Below, piece by piece: positions 9,504 to 17,158 of a stretch of 64,000 nt of DNA; the first letter of the stretch is position 1; the number at the start of each line of letters is the position of its first letter. The notes under the pieces are model-generated. The model did no database searches, was not told the DNA's origin, and saw only the letters and a list, made by a program, of their open reading frames with translations. Made by a program: the position numbers and the translations under genes. Source of the DNA: Methylobacterium brachythecii (lineage in GTDB: Bacteria > Pseudomonadota > Alphaproteobacteria > Rhizobiales > Beijerinckiaceae); contig NZ_JACIDN010000006.1 in NCBI RefSeq assembly GCF_014196345.1, positions 124,001 through 188,000 of the forward strand. The letters are read 5' to 3'.

Positions 9504-10010
9504 TCAGAGGCGGTACAAATCCGACCAGAGCGCCGTGTACGGGACGACAGCGAGACCGGCGGCCGCGAGCGCGATTCCGTAAGGCACACCCGTCTTCCCG
9601 TCATGCAGATGCATCGCAAAGGGAAGGCGCCGCAGCGGCGATGGCAGCGGATGAGCCCGGGCGGCTAGGAGAAGGAGAGTCAGACCGCCGCCGAGGATGG
9701 AGGCGACAAGCAGGTAATCGAGCATGTTGCCCATGCCGATCCAGAGGGTCGTGGCAGCGGCCAGCTTGGCATCGCCTCCGCCAATCACGCCAAAAGCGAA
9801 CAACGTGAACGTCACCGACAGGGTGAGGAGAGCGGCACCGACGTGCCAGCCGATCTCCGTCCATCCCAATCCCGAAACCGCCACCACGACAGCGAAGGCG
9901 GCAACCAAGGCGAGGGAAATCCAATTCGGGATCAGCATCGTCAGCAGATCGCTCGAGGCCGCATAGGCCATCAGGAACGGGAAGACGACGACGAGGCCTA
10001 CCCAGCTCAT
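9504..10010 (-). CDS. cpaA: Prepilin peptidase CpaA (A24A family)
   Basis: A 168-residue polytopic membrane protein. ATG 10010 was chosen because it gives the family-typical start, with helix one immediately following and a GAGG sequence about 12 bases upstream; the longer open frame adds 25 unlikely residues. The aspartic-peptidase features are Asp in DLLTMLIPNW and the GxGD motif in GGGDAKL. CpaA removes the leader of the Flp prepilin at the inner-membrane face. It is the first gene after flp. Confidence 0.88.
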   Translation of the reverse strand: MSWVGLVVVFPFLMAYAASSDLLTMLIPNWISLALVAAFAVVVAVSGLGWTEIGWHVGAALLTLSVTFTLFAFGVIGGGDAKLAAATTLWIGMGNMLDYLLVASILGGGLTLLLLAARAHPLPSPLRRLPFAMHLHDGKTGVPYGIALAAAGLAVVPYTALWSDLYRL

Positions 10011-10061
10011 GATTATTCTTTTCCTCGCTTTAAGTTCGTGATGCTGCGCCCCAGAAACGCG

Positions 10062-10093
10062 CGCAAGGACTGATCCGATGATCAATCCTTGCG
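10062..10093 (-). terminator. Strong hairpin between flp and cpaA (attenuator or partial terminator)
   Basis: CGCAAGGA (10062-10069) pairs with TCCTTGCG (10086-10093), and internally TGATC pairs with GATCA, giving an almost continuous 13-14 bp stem with one mismatch. It lies in the 152-base gap between the pilin stop and cpaA. No long U-tract follows, so partial termination or 3'-end protection of a short flp mRNA is more likely than full termination. Confidence 0.55.
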
Positions 10094-10162
10094 TTACGCC
10101 AATGGCGGCGTCTAAGGCTCCCGATGAGTTGGAAACCTTAGACCGAAAGATCTTGCACGCGA

Positions 10163-10339
10163 TCAGTTGCCGGCGGCGGTGATTTTCGTGGCGATGTCAG
10201 CGAACTTGGTGTTCAGGCTGCCGGCCACGCCCTTGACGGCGGCGATGATGGCAACAGCGATGAGGGCGGCGATGAGGCCGTATTCGATGGCAGTCGCGCC
10301 GGACTGATCGGCGGCGAAACGCTTCATGATGGTCTTCAT
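10163..10339 (-). CDS. flp: Flp-type major pilin
   Basis: A 58-residue type IVb prepilin. The short basic leader ends at Gly14 (DQSG), followed by ATAIEYGLIAALIAVAII, the canonical G-x4-E-Y processing site plus hydrophobic pilin helix. It is cleaved by CpaA and polymerised by the Tad machinery into adhesive Flp pili. It is the promoter-proximal gene of the minus-strand locus and is followed by a strong hairpin, which would let it be expressed more highly than the assembly genes. The length is normal for Flp pilins. Confidence 0.95.
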   Translation of the reverse strand: MKTIMKRFAADQSGATAIEYGLIAALIAVAIIAAVKGVAGSLNTKFADIATKITAAGN

Positions 10340-10754
10340 GGGTGAATTCCTGGTCTGTCAGCTTGCGCGGTTATTGTCGGAGATCTGTTGTTCGATCTTC
10401 GGCTCACCCAATCTGCTCGGGGCGCGTTGCGATAGAGTTAAATGGTTCCGCGAAACCGCGCCTCCCACCAATGTTCGATGTCGATGGTGAAGGGAAGGTT
10501 ATCGAGACCGTTGCGATCCGGCGCTTTCGGCCACTTTCCAATCACGCCGCGAGGTCACCGCCCTCTTGATGAGCGATCACAGCACCTTTTCGAGCGTGGC
10601 TTGAACGCGGTTCCTGCGCCCTCCATATCGGTGCGAGCGGCGAGCGATCGCCGCCGGGAGCGCTGCCTCGGCGGGCTTCCAGATCCACGAAGTGCCTGTC
10701 CGGACGTGCCTCGCAAGGGTCGTCCTAGGGCTTCGATGAGGTTCGCGCGAGACG
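10340..10754. other. 415-base intergenic region between flp and hsp20
   Basis: This divergent region holds the putative sigma-32 promoter of hsp20 (10600-10628), about 125 bases of hsp20 leader, and presumably the flp promoter near 10340-10450. No RNA gene or convincing ORF was seen. Short ORFs crossing it on either strand lack homology features. Confidence 0.6.
10600..10628 (+). promoter_or_regulatory. Sigma-32 (RpoH)-like promoter of hsp20
   Basis: CTTGAAC at 10600-10606 and CTCCATAT at 10621-10628, separated by 14 bases, match the heat-shock consensus CTTGAAA-N13-15-CCCCATNT at 13 of the 14 specified positions. Transcription would begin near 10635, leaving a roughly 120-base leader before hsp20. 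Confidence 0.7.
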
Positions 10755-11186
10755 ATGACACGGCCTTCTCCGTTCGGGCATCCCTTTCTGTTGGGCTTCG
10801 ACGAGATCGAGCAGGCTCTCGATCGAGTCTCGAAGGCCGCCAACGACGGTTACCCCCCCTACAACATCGAGCGCGTCGGCCGCACGGAGGCCGAACCAGA
10901 ACGTCTGCGCATCACACTCGCCGTCGCCGGCTTCACGCGCGATCAGCTCGACGTGATGCTGGAGGAGAACCAGCTCGTCGTGCGAGGCCGCCAGATCGAC
11001 GACAAGTCGCGCCAGTTCCTGCACCGTGGGATCGCGGCCCGGCAGTTCCAGCGCGCCTTCCTGCTCGCGGACGGCATGGAGGTGCTTGGCGCCGACCTGT
11101 CGAACGGGCTGCTGTCGATCGATCTCGCCCGGCCCGAACCCGAGCGGGTCATCCGCAAAATCGCGATCGCCGCCAAGGACGTGTGA
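10755..11186 (+). CDS. Small heat-shock protein, Hsp20/IbpA family
   Basis: A 143-residue alpha-crystallin-domain chaperone. The crystallin domain spans about residues 35-130: PYNIERVG start, LRITLAVAGFTRDQLDV strand segments, the LHRGIAARQFQRAFLLAD dimer-loop region, and the GLLSIDLARPEPE end. An IXI-like KIAIAAKD tail follows. It is an ATP-independent holdase that binds unfolding proteins in the cytoplasm. It sits behind a sigma-32-like promoter and a long leader, consistent with heat induction. A DUF1150 gene follows, the usual partner in Rhizobiales. Confidence 0.92.
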   Translation: MTRPSPFGHPFLLGFDEIEQALDRVSKAANDGYPPYNIERVGRTEAEPERLRITLAVAGFTRDQLDVMLEENQLVVRGRQIDDKSRQFLHRGIAARQFQRAFLLADGMEVLGADLSNGLLSIDLARPEPERVIRKIAIAAKDV

Positions 11187-11288
11187 CGCATCACACCTGA
11201 CGGAACGATCGTTTCACCCATCCGGAGTTGTCGCCGCAATGAGGCGGGACCACATCCTGGAGAACGCTCTGCCAATCGGAGGGCCACC

Positions 11289-11558
11289 ATGAATGACTTC
11301 GACACCAACCCGACCGCTGCCCCGCAATTCAACCCGACCGAGTTCGCCTCACTCGGCGAAGGCCAGATCGCCTATGTCCGGCCCATCCGCTCGGACGAGG
11401 TGCGCCAGTTCTTCCCGCAGGCCCCGGAACTGACCCCCGGCCTCGATCTGTTCGCCCTGCTCTCGGCAAGCGGCGCGCCGATCCTGCTCGCCGACTCGCG
11501 CGACGTCGCTTTGGCGAACGCGATGGCGCACGACCTCCACACGGTGAGCCTGCACTGA
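11289..11558 (+). CDS. DUF1150 family protein
   Basis: An 89-residue acidic protein. The core FASLGEGQIAYVRPIRSDEV and the LFALLSASGAPILLADSR segment are typical of DUF1150, a small alphaproteobacterial family of unknown function commonly encoded next to hsp20 genes. It has a good ribosome-binding site (GGAGG eight bases before the ATG). It lies 102 bases downstream of hsp20 on the same strand, so it may belong to the same heat-shock transcript. The C-terminus is DLHTVSLH. Confidence 0.88.
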   Translation: MNDFDTNPTAAPQFNPTEFASLGEGQIAYVRPIRSDEVRQFFPQAPELTPGLDLFALLSASGAPILLADSRDVALANAMAHDLHTVSLH

Positions 11559-11602
11559 GGATCGCGACGAGGGAGGCGGCCTCGGGGCCGCCTTTCCTCG
11601 GC

Positions 11603-12406
11603 CTAGGCGATGGCCTCGACCGCCCGCAGGATCAGATCGATATCCTGCGGGCGCGACAGGCGGTGATCGCCGTCCTTGATCAGCGTCAACAGCGTTCCCT
11701 GCGCCGGAAGCCGGTCGATGGTTTTCAAGGCGTGCACCCAGGGCACGTCCGGGTCGTTCATCCCTTGCAGGATGTGGACAGGGCAACCCGTTTCCACCGG
11801 CTCCGTGAGTAGGCAGTTGCGCCGGCCGTCTTCGATCAGCGCGCGCGTGATCGGATAGGGCTCCGGCGCATAGGACGTCTCGCGATACCAGACGCCGCGC
11901 TGCTCAATCTCGGCCCGGACCTCGGCGGGAAAGGCCTCCCACATCAGGTCATGCGTGAAATCGAGTGCCGGGGCGATCAGCACGATTCCCGCTGGCGCGG
12001 TACGGCCCTGGCGAAGCCTCTCTCGCACCGAGAGGCAGGTCACCCAGCCTCCCATGGAGGAGCCGACGAGGACGGGCCGATCATCGGCGAAGCGTTTGAG
12101 GACCGCGAGCGCATCCTCGACCCAGGTCGAGATGACGGCATCGGCGAAGGCGCCACCGGATTCCCCGTGCCCCATGTAATCGAAACGGACCAACGGCCGC
12201 TCTCGGCTCTCGGCCCAGGCGTCGAGGGCTTTCGCCTTGGTCGCGCGCATGTCCGACCGGAAACCGCCGAGCCAGACGATCGGCCGCCCCTTGCCAGAGC
12301 GGACGCGCACGGCGATGTCCCGTCGCTGTGCGCCGGTGCCGACCGGGATCGTCACGATCGGCAAATCATCCTCGGGGGGCGCCTGAATCGCCTTGTCCTG
12401 CAGCAT
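11603..12406 (-). CDS. Alpha/beta hydrolase (ABHD10/serine-aminopeptidase-like)
   Basis: A 267-residue soluble alpha/beta-hydrolase-fold protein. The nucleophile elbow is GSSMGG (Ser117), the likely acid is in NDPDVPW and the histidine is in DGDHRLS, in the right order, so the catalytic triad looks complete. An N-terminal oxyanion segment is WLGGFRSDM. Homologues are described as alpha/beta hydrolases or palmitoyl-thioesterase-like ABHD10 proteins; the natural substrate is unknown. It converges on DUF1150 (45-base gap) and diverges from the GT4 glycosyltransferase. Confidence 0.85.
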   Translation of the reverse strand: MLQDKAIQAPPEDDLPIVTIPVGTGAQRRDIAVRVRSGKGRPIVWLGGFRSDMRATKAKALDAWAESRERPLVRFDYMGHGESGGAFADAVISTWVEDALAVLKRFADDRPVLVGSSMGGWVTCLSVRERLRQGRTAPAGIVLIAPALDFTHDLMWEAFPAEVRAEIEQRGVWYRETSYAPEPYPITRALIEDGRRNCLLTEPVETGCPVHILQGMNDPDVPWVHALKTIDRLPAQGTLLTLIKDGDHRLSRPQDIDLILRAVEAIA

Positions 12407-12594
12407 CTTCTATCGTTCCTCGCGATGCGCCGGCGGGAAGCCTCGCGGCACCGGGGCTTCGTTTACGGAAACCTAAAGCGCGCACGCGATCTTGGCGCAA
12501 TGATCGAGACCGAAATGGCCTGCTGCCGCCGGGCAGCCCGAGGCGCGGCCGAACCTTGCCGCATCGAGGCCTATCGGCCGGGATATTCTGCGTA

Positions 12595-13809
12595 ATGAAC
12601 GAGCCGAACCATACCGGCACCTTTCCGAGCGAGGCAGCACCGCTCGCCGGCCTCACCATCCTCCAGATCATTCCCGGCCTCGACGCGGGCGGCGCGGAGC
12701 GCACGACGGTCGACGTCGCCGAGGCGATCGCCGCGGCGGGCGGACGGGCCCTAGTCGCGACTGAAGGTGGCCGTCTGGTCGGTGAGTTGCAGGCGAAGGG
12801 CGGCGTCTGGGTGCCGTTTCCCGCCCAAGCCAAGAACCCGGCAGCGATGGCGCTCAACGCGCTCAAGCTCGCGCAGCTCTGCCGCAGGGAGGGCGTGAAG
12901 CTGATTCATGCGCGGTCGCGGGCGCCGGCCTGGGTGGCGCTTGGCGCCGCGCGAAGGCTCGGATTGCCGTTCGTGACGACCTATCACGGCAGCTATTCCG
13001 GGGTGAGCGGTGTCAAGGTGCTGTACAACTCGGTGATGGCGCGGGGCGACGTCGTCATCGCCAACTCGCACTATACGGCCGACCTGATCCGCGCGCGGCA
13101 CCCAGAACAGGCCAGTGACCGGATCCGCGTCATCCATCGCGGGACGGATCTCTCGGTCTTCAATCCTAGCGCGGTCACGGCCGGGCGTGTCGAGGCGCTC
13201 CGCCGGACTTGGGGCGTCTCTTCGCATGAGCGGATCATCCTGCTGGCCGCCCGACTCACGGCCTGGAAGGGCCAACGAGTTCTGATCGAGGCGGCGGCGC
13301 TCCTGCGCGACCGCGGCCTCAAGGACATCGCCGTGGTGCTCGCCGGTGATGCGCAGGGACGCGAGAGCTACGAGCGGGAACTCGATGCGCTCGTCGCGGC
13401 CCGAGGCCTCGACGGCATCGTGCGACGGGTCGGCCATTGCACCGACATGCCGGCTGCCTTCCGCGCGGCCTCGGTGGTCGCCGTTCCCTCCGTCGAGCCC
13501 GAGGCTTTCGGACGTTCCGCCGTCGAGGCCCAGGCGCTCGGAACCCCTGTGGTAGTCACGGATATTGGCGCCGTGCCGGAAACTGTGCTGGCCCCGCCGG
13601 AGACGGAGGCCGGCCGACGCACGGGATGGCGTGTGCCGCCCAACGACCCGGCCGCCCTGGCAAATGCCCTCGCCGAACTTCTCGCGCTCGGTGCCAGCGC
13701 GCGGGACGCGCTGACGCTGCGGGCGAGGAACCACGTCGAGGCGCATTTCTCGCTGGAGGCCATGATTGGGGACACCCTCGACGTGTATCGGGGACTGCTC
13801 CAGCGTTAG
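12595..13809 (+). CDS. GT4-family glycosyltransferase
   Basis: A 404-residue GT-B fold glycosyltransferase. ATG 12595 was chosen because the protein then begins shortly before the Rossmann start LTILQIIPGLDAGGAERTT; the ribosome-binding site is weak and the upstream in-frame extension has no homology features. The C-terminal nucleotide-sugar domain includes LLAARLTAWKGQ and the EPEAFGRSAVEAQALGTPV motif with its E-x7-E pattern. It probably adds a sugar to an envelope glycan (LPS or capsule). Donor and acceptor cannot be read from the sequence. It is not linked to other glycan genes here except the glycogen-type genes further right. Confidence 0.85.
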   Translation: MNEPNHTGTFPSEAAPLAGLTILQIIPGLDAGGAERTTVDVAEAIAAAGGRALVATEGGRLVGELQAKGGVWVPFPAQAKNPAAMALNALKLAQLCRREGVKLIHARSRAPAWVALGAARRLGLPFVTTYHGSYSGVSGVKVLYNSVMARGDVVIANSHYTADLIRARHPEQASDRIRVIHRGTDLSVFNPSAVTAGRVEALRRTWGVSSHERIILLAARLTAWKGQRVLIEAAALLRDRGLKDIAVVLAGDAQGRESYERELDALVAARGLDGIVRRVGHCTDMPAAFRAASVVAVPSVEPEAFGRSAVEAQALGTPVVVTDIGAVPETVLAPPETEAGRRTGWRVPPNDPAALANALAELLALGASARDALTLRARNHVEAHFSLEAMIGDTLDVYRGLLQR

Positions 13810-13969
13810 GGCTTTTCCGGGTACCCAAGGCTCGGCGTGAACCGAAACGGGTCCTTCGAGTTGACTTGTCGGAAGGTTTTGCCAAGGTGATCCAAACCGG
13901 CCTAGCCGGTTCACGGGGTGGCCGGAACCTGCCTAGGGCGGATTCGAGGCTGCCGTTTCGTCGTTTTTC

Positions 13970-13974
13970 AGGAG
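13970..13974 (+). promoter_or_regulatory. Ribosome-binding site deciding the infC AUU start
   Basis: AGGAG at 13970-13974 lies nine bases before ATT 13984 but 21 and 30 bases before the next in-frame ATGs (13996, 14005). The spacing therefore favours the non-AUG codon. Confidence 0.7.
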
Positions 13975-13983
13975 ATCAAAGCC

Positions 13984-14526
13984 ATTCGTAGACCTATGAG
14001 AGCCATGCCGGCCCCGCAGAAGGACGGGCCGCGCGCCAACCGGGACATCCGCGGCGTCCGTGAGGTTCAGCTCATCGACCAGGACGGACAGAACAAGGGC
14101 GTCGTTCCCTTCTTCGAAGCCCTCGAAATGGCCGAGGAAGTCGGTCTCGATCTGGTCGAGATCGCGCCGAACTCCGTTCCTCCCGTCTGCAAGTTCCTCG
14201 ATTACGGGCGCTTCCGCTTCCTCGAGCAGAAGAAGCAGAACGAGGCGCGCAAGCGTCAGAAGACGGTCGAGGTCAAGGAGATCAAGCTCCGTCCCGGCAT
14301 CGACAAGCACGACTACGACACGAAGATGAAGTCAGTGCATCGCTTCTTCGAGGAGGGCGACAAGGTCAAGGTGACCCTTCGCTTCCGCGGCCGCGAGATG
14401 GCGCACCAGGATATCGGCCTGCGCCTCCTGGAGAGGGTGAAGACGGAGACGGCAGAGATCGCCAAGGTGGAGAGCGAGCCGATGCTCGAAGGCCGCCAGA
14501 TGATCATGATCCTGGCGCCGCGCTGA
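13984..14526 (+). CDS. infC: Translation initiation factor IF-3 with apparent AUU start codon
   Basis: A 180-residue IF-3. The N-domain begins at [15 protein letters not shown], the linker is rich in K/Q/R, and the C-domain contains [17 protein letters not shown] and [12 protein letters not shown]. It binds the 30S subunit, keeps it apart from 50S and proofreads start-codon selection. The start was set at ATT 13984: it gives the IRRP N-terminus seen in alphaproteobacterial IF-3 and has an AGGAG at the right distance. An AUU start is the classic device for IF-3 autoregulation. Starts at ATG 13996 or 14005 are the alternatives. It is followed by an intrinsic terminator, and is not adjacent to rpmI-rplT as in many bacteria. 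Confidence 0.93.
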   Translation: MRRPMRAMPAPQKDGPRANRDIRGVREVQLIDQDGQNKGVVPFFEALEMAEEVGLDLVEIAPNSVPPVCKFLDYGRFRFLEQKKQNEARKRQKTVEVKEIKLRPGIDKHDYDTKMKSVHRFFEEGDKVKVTLRFRGREMAHQDIGLRLLERVKTETAEIAKVESEPMLEGRQMIMILAPR

Positions 14527-14563
14527 GCCGAAGCGCTCGTACGGTCCAGTCGATCGACGTTAT

Positions 14564-14592
14564 CGCCGCCTTCGAAAGAGGCGGCGTTTTCG
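14564..14592 (+). terminator. Intrinsic terminator of infC
   Basis: CGCCGCCT (14564-14571) pairs with AGGCGGCG (14579-14586) around a seven-base loop and is followed by TTTTCGTT. It lies 38 bases after the infC stop. Confidence 0.8.
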
Positions 14593-14611
14593 TTCGTGGT
14601 CCTCCCACCGC

Positions 14612-14652
14612 CGTCATTCCGGGCTCGCCGAAAGCGAGAACCCGGATGGCCG
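14612..14652. repeat. Dispersed palindromic intergenic repeat (copy 1)
   Basis: The element starts CGTCATTCCGGG, has an inner stem CTCGC/GCGAG around a cgaaa loop, and ends with CCCGGATG. The start is shared with the palindrome at 32437-32474. It lies in the gap between convergent infC and the debranching-enzyme gene. Such extragenic palindromes are common in alphaproteobacterial genomes. Confidence 0.55.
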
Positions 14653-14670
14653 TGGGGGCGGGGAGAGGCC

Positions 14671-17013
14671 CTACTTCAACAACGAAATCTGCACGTCGCC
14701 GACCCGCCGCTCGACGGCGACGGTGACGTCGTCGCCGTGCCGGTGAACGCGCAGATCCACCCGCGAGTTGCCGAGCTTGAGGTTGTAGAGCGTCACCGCG
14801 TCGAGGAAGCGCGGCAGCATTGGGTTGCGCAGCCGGATGCGGTTCTTGTCGTGCACGATCTCCAGGCCGAGACAGGAGGCGAGCAGCGCGAAGGGCGTCG
14901 CCGCCGCCCAAGCCTGCGGCGAGCAGGCGACCGGGTAGTTCACCGGCCCGCGCTGGCGGCGGCGCATGAAGCCGCAGAACAGCTCCGGCAGACGCTTCTG
15001 GTCCTGGTAGAGCGAGGTGTCGAACAGACCCTGGAAGACGCGGGTGGCCTCCGGTTTCAGTTCGTAACGGGCAAAGCCCATGGCGATCATGGCGTTGTCG
15101 TGCGGCCAGATCGAGCCGTTGTGGTACGACATCGGATTGTAGCGCGCCTCGCCCTTGGCGATCGTGCGGATGCCCCAGCCGTTGTAGCCGTCGTTGCAGA
15201 GGAGCTGGTCGGCCACCTGCTGCGCACGCTCGGGCTTCGCGATGCCCGTGAACAGGGCGTGGCCGGCATTGGACGAGCGCACGGCACATTGTCGCTTGTC
15301 GCCATCGAGCGCGAGCACGTAGGTGCCGATCTCGTCGTTCCAGAATGCCTTGTCGAAGGCCTCGCGCAGGGCGTGGGCCTGCCGCTCGAGCTTGATGGCG
15401 AGGTCCGGGTGTCCGGTCAGGACCGCGAGCTTCGCCGCGCCCTTCTTGGCGGCGTAGACGTAGCCTTGAACCTCGCACAGCGCGATCGGCGCCTTGGCCA
15501 TGCTGCCGTCAGTGTGGAAGATCGAGTCGTGGCTGTCCTTCCAGCCCTGGTTGGCCAGGCCGTTCTCGGTCTCGCGGATGTATTCCACGAAGCCGTCGCC
15601 ATCGCGGTCGCCGTATGTGTCGATCCACTCCAGCGCGAGTTCGAGTGCCGGCCAGATGTGCTTGATCGTGTCGAGATCGCCGGTGACGTTGTAATACTCG
15701 GCGGCCAGCATCACGAAGAGCGGGGTGCCGTCGATGGTCCCGTAATAGTGGCGGAACGGCACCTCGCCGAGCATCGCCATCTCGCCGCGACGGGTCTCGT
15801 GCAGCACCTTGCCGGGCTGGGCGTCGGCGGCGGGATCGATGGTCTTGGCCTGGGTCGCGGCCAGGAAGCGCAGCACGCCCTTGCCGAAATTCGGGTCGAT
15901 CCAGAGCGCCATCATCGCGGTGATGATGCCGTCGCGACCGAAGACCGTGGAGTACCAGGGAATGCCGGCGAAGGGGTAGACGCCCTCCTGCGTCCGGGTC
16001 GCCAACATGTAGAGATCCGCCGTGGCCCTACACAGCGACTCGTTGAACTGGTCGTTCGACGAGATGATCGTGGTGATGCCCGCCGTGAGCTGGCGCTGGT
16101 CGCGCCGGTTGTCGCGATAGGCTCGAGCGAAGATCCGGCCCTCGGACAGGCCCTTGGTTGGGCGCTCGCCGCCCGCGCTGCCGGCCGCACGCGAGAGTGC
16201 CGCAGCGGCATCCTCGCCGGCGCGTTGCGCGGTCGGCACGCTGGTGAAGGCGCGGTGCGACTCGCAGACGACCCGGATGAACATCGAGGTGTGCTCCCCC
16301 GGGTCCATCGTTACCTCGAACTCGGCACGGCCCGGCTCGATCCGCTTCGGCGTTGGCCCGAAATGCACCGAGGTGCTGCGCACGATCTCGTCGAGGCCGA
16401 CGTAGCGGAACTGCACGGTGGTCTCGCTCGCCACCTGGACAGAGCGCTTGCCGAACCGCGTGCGGTTCGTGCCGCGCACCTCGAAGAGGTCCCGAAAATC
16501 CGCGTCGAAGGTCACGCAGATCGTCAGGGTGCGGCGGCGCGTGTCGTAGTTGCGCAGGCCGATGCGGTCGTAGCAGGTGCCCTTGAACAGGAACTTGGTG
16601 CGCTCGATCGCGATCAGCTCGCGCGGGATCGAGGTGTCGTCTTGCGCGTCGATCCGGATGTCCGGCGTGGTCATGTCGACGCTGAGCGCGCCGTTATCAT
16701 CCTGCATCACCGAGGACAGGATCAACGGCCGCTGATCCTCGACAGTGAAGGCGAGGCGCGAGAGGTAGCGCGTATCCTGGAAGTAGATCCCGTCCGGGCC
16801 GGCGAAGACGCCGATATCGCCGTGGGTGTCGAGAACCGCGAAGGCCTCGCCGTATTTCAGTGACCGCAGCGGCCGCTCCACGAGCGAGGTCTGGGTCTCG
16901 ATATGGTACTGCGGGAGCGCCTCGTCGGCGTCCTGGAAGCCGAGGTTCGGACGGGTCGTAGTGTTGTCTGGAACGATGACCTTGGCCTTCGCCGCTGCCT
17001 CGTCTGCTGCCAT
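14671..17013 (-). CDS. Glycogen-debranching-type amylo-alpha-1,6-glucosidase family protein
   Basis: A 780-residue protein. Residues ~30-230 form the N-terminal beta-domain found in front of bacterial debranching enzymes (LKYGEAFAVLDTHGDIG, GIYFQDTRYLSRL). From ~310 on it has an (alpha/alpha)6 barrel of the GH63/GDE type, with GIPWYSTVFGRDGIITAM, the GWKDSHDSIFHTDG segment containing acidic residues, and SIWPHDNAMIAMGF. Members hydrolyse alpha-1,6 branches of glycogen-like or related oligosaccharides in the cytosol. The next upstream gene on the same strand is a GT4 glycosyltransferase; two hairpins in the gap suggest separate transcripts, but the pair is probably functionally linked. The exact substrate is not certain. 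Confidence 0.85.
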   Translation of the reverse strand: MAADEAAAKAKVIVPDNTTTRPNLGFQDADEALPQYHIETQTSLVERPLRSLKYGEAFAVLDTHGDIGVFAGPDGIYFQDTRYLSRLAFTVEDQRPLILSSVMQDDNGALSVDMTTPDIRIDAQDDTSIPRELIAIERTKFLFKGTCYDRIGLRNYDTRRRTLTICVTFDADFRDLFEVRGTNRTRFGKRSVQVASETTVQFRYVGLDEIVRSTSVHFGPTPKRIEPGRAEFEVTMDPGEHTSMFIRVVCESHRAFTSVPTAQRAGEDAAAALSRAAGSAGGERPTKGLSEGRIFARAYRDNRRDQRQLTAGITTIISSNDQFNESLCRATADLYMLATRTQEGVYPFAGIPWYSTVFGRDGIITAMMALWIDPNFGKGVLRFLAATQAKTIDPAADAQPGKVLHETRRGEMAMLGEVPFRHYYGTIDGTPLFVMLAAEYYNVTGDLDTIKHIWPALELALEWIDTYGDRDGDGFVEYIRETENGLANQGWKDSHDSIFHTDGSMAKAPIALCEVQGYVYAAKKGAAKLAVLTGHPDLAIKLERQAHALREAFDKAFWNDEIGTYVLALDGDKRQCAVRSSNAGHALFTGIAKPERAQQVADQLLCNDGYNGWGIRTIAKGEARYNPMSYHNGSIWPHDNAMIAMGFARYELKPEATRVFQGLFDTSLYQDQKRLPELFCGFMRRRQRGPVNYPVACSPQAWAAATPFALLASCLGLEIVHDKNRIRLRNPMLPRFLDAVTLYNLKLGNSRVDLRVHRHGDDVTVAVERRVGDVQISLLK

Positions 17014-17072
17014 GCCGAGTGCCCTTTGCTGCGATGATCCGAGACTGTCCGCGCCCTGGCGCGAATCATAAA

Positions 17073-17095
17073 GGCCGCCGGATTGACCGGCGGCC
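17073..17095 (-). terminator. Hairpin between GT4 gene and debranching-enzyme gene
   Basis: GGCCGCCGG (17073-17081) and CCGGCGGCC (17087-17095) form a perfect 9-bp stem with a five-base loop. Read on the minus strand it is followed by TTTATG. It is a second, weaker stop behind the hairpin at 17126-17150. Confidence 0.6.
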
Positions 17096-17120
17096 CAGTT
17101 CGGACACGTCAGTTAGGAGC

Positions 17121-17150
17121 AAAAACGGCGCCGGCGAGGGGCCGGCGCCG
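17121..17150 (-). terminator. Intrinsic terminator of the GT4 glycosyltransferase gene
   Basis: CGGCGCCGGC (17126-17135) and GCCGGCGCCG (17141-17150) form a perfect 10-bp stem. On the minus strand it runs straight into TTTTT (17125-17121). The stem begins nine bases after the stop codon of the gene ending at 17159. Confidence 0.85.
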
Positions 17151-17158
17151 ATGAAATG

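Noticed and set aside
14596-16863. A 755-codon open frame on the plus strand opposite the debranching-enzyme gene, and similar long antisense frames (e.g. 21758-23659 opposite pheT, 37592-39214 opposite the exporter).
   Set aside because: High G+C with strong third-position bias keeps antisense frames open. The translations are low-complexity Arg/Asp/Gly-rich chains without family motifs, while the opposite strand has clear genes.
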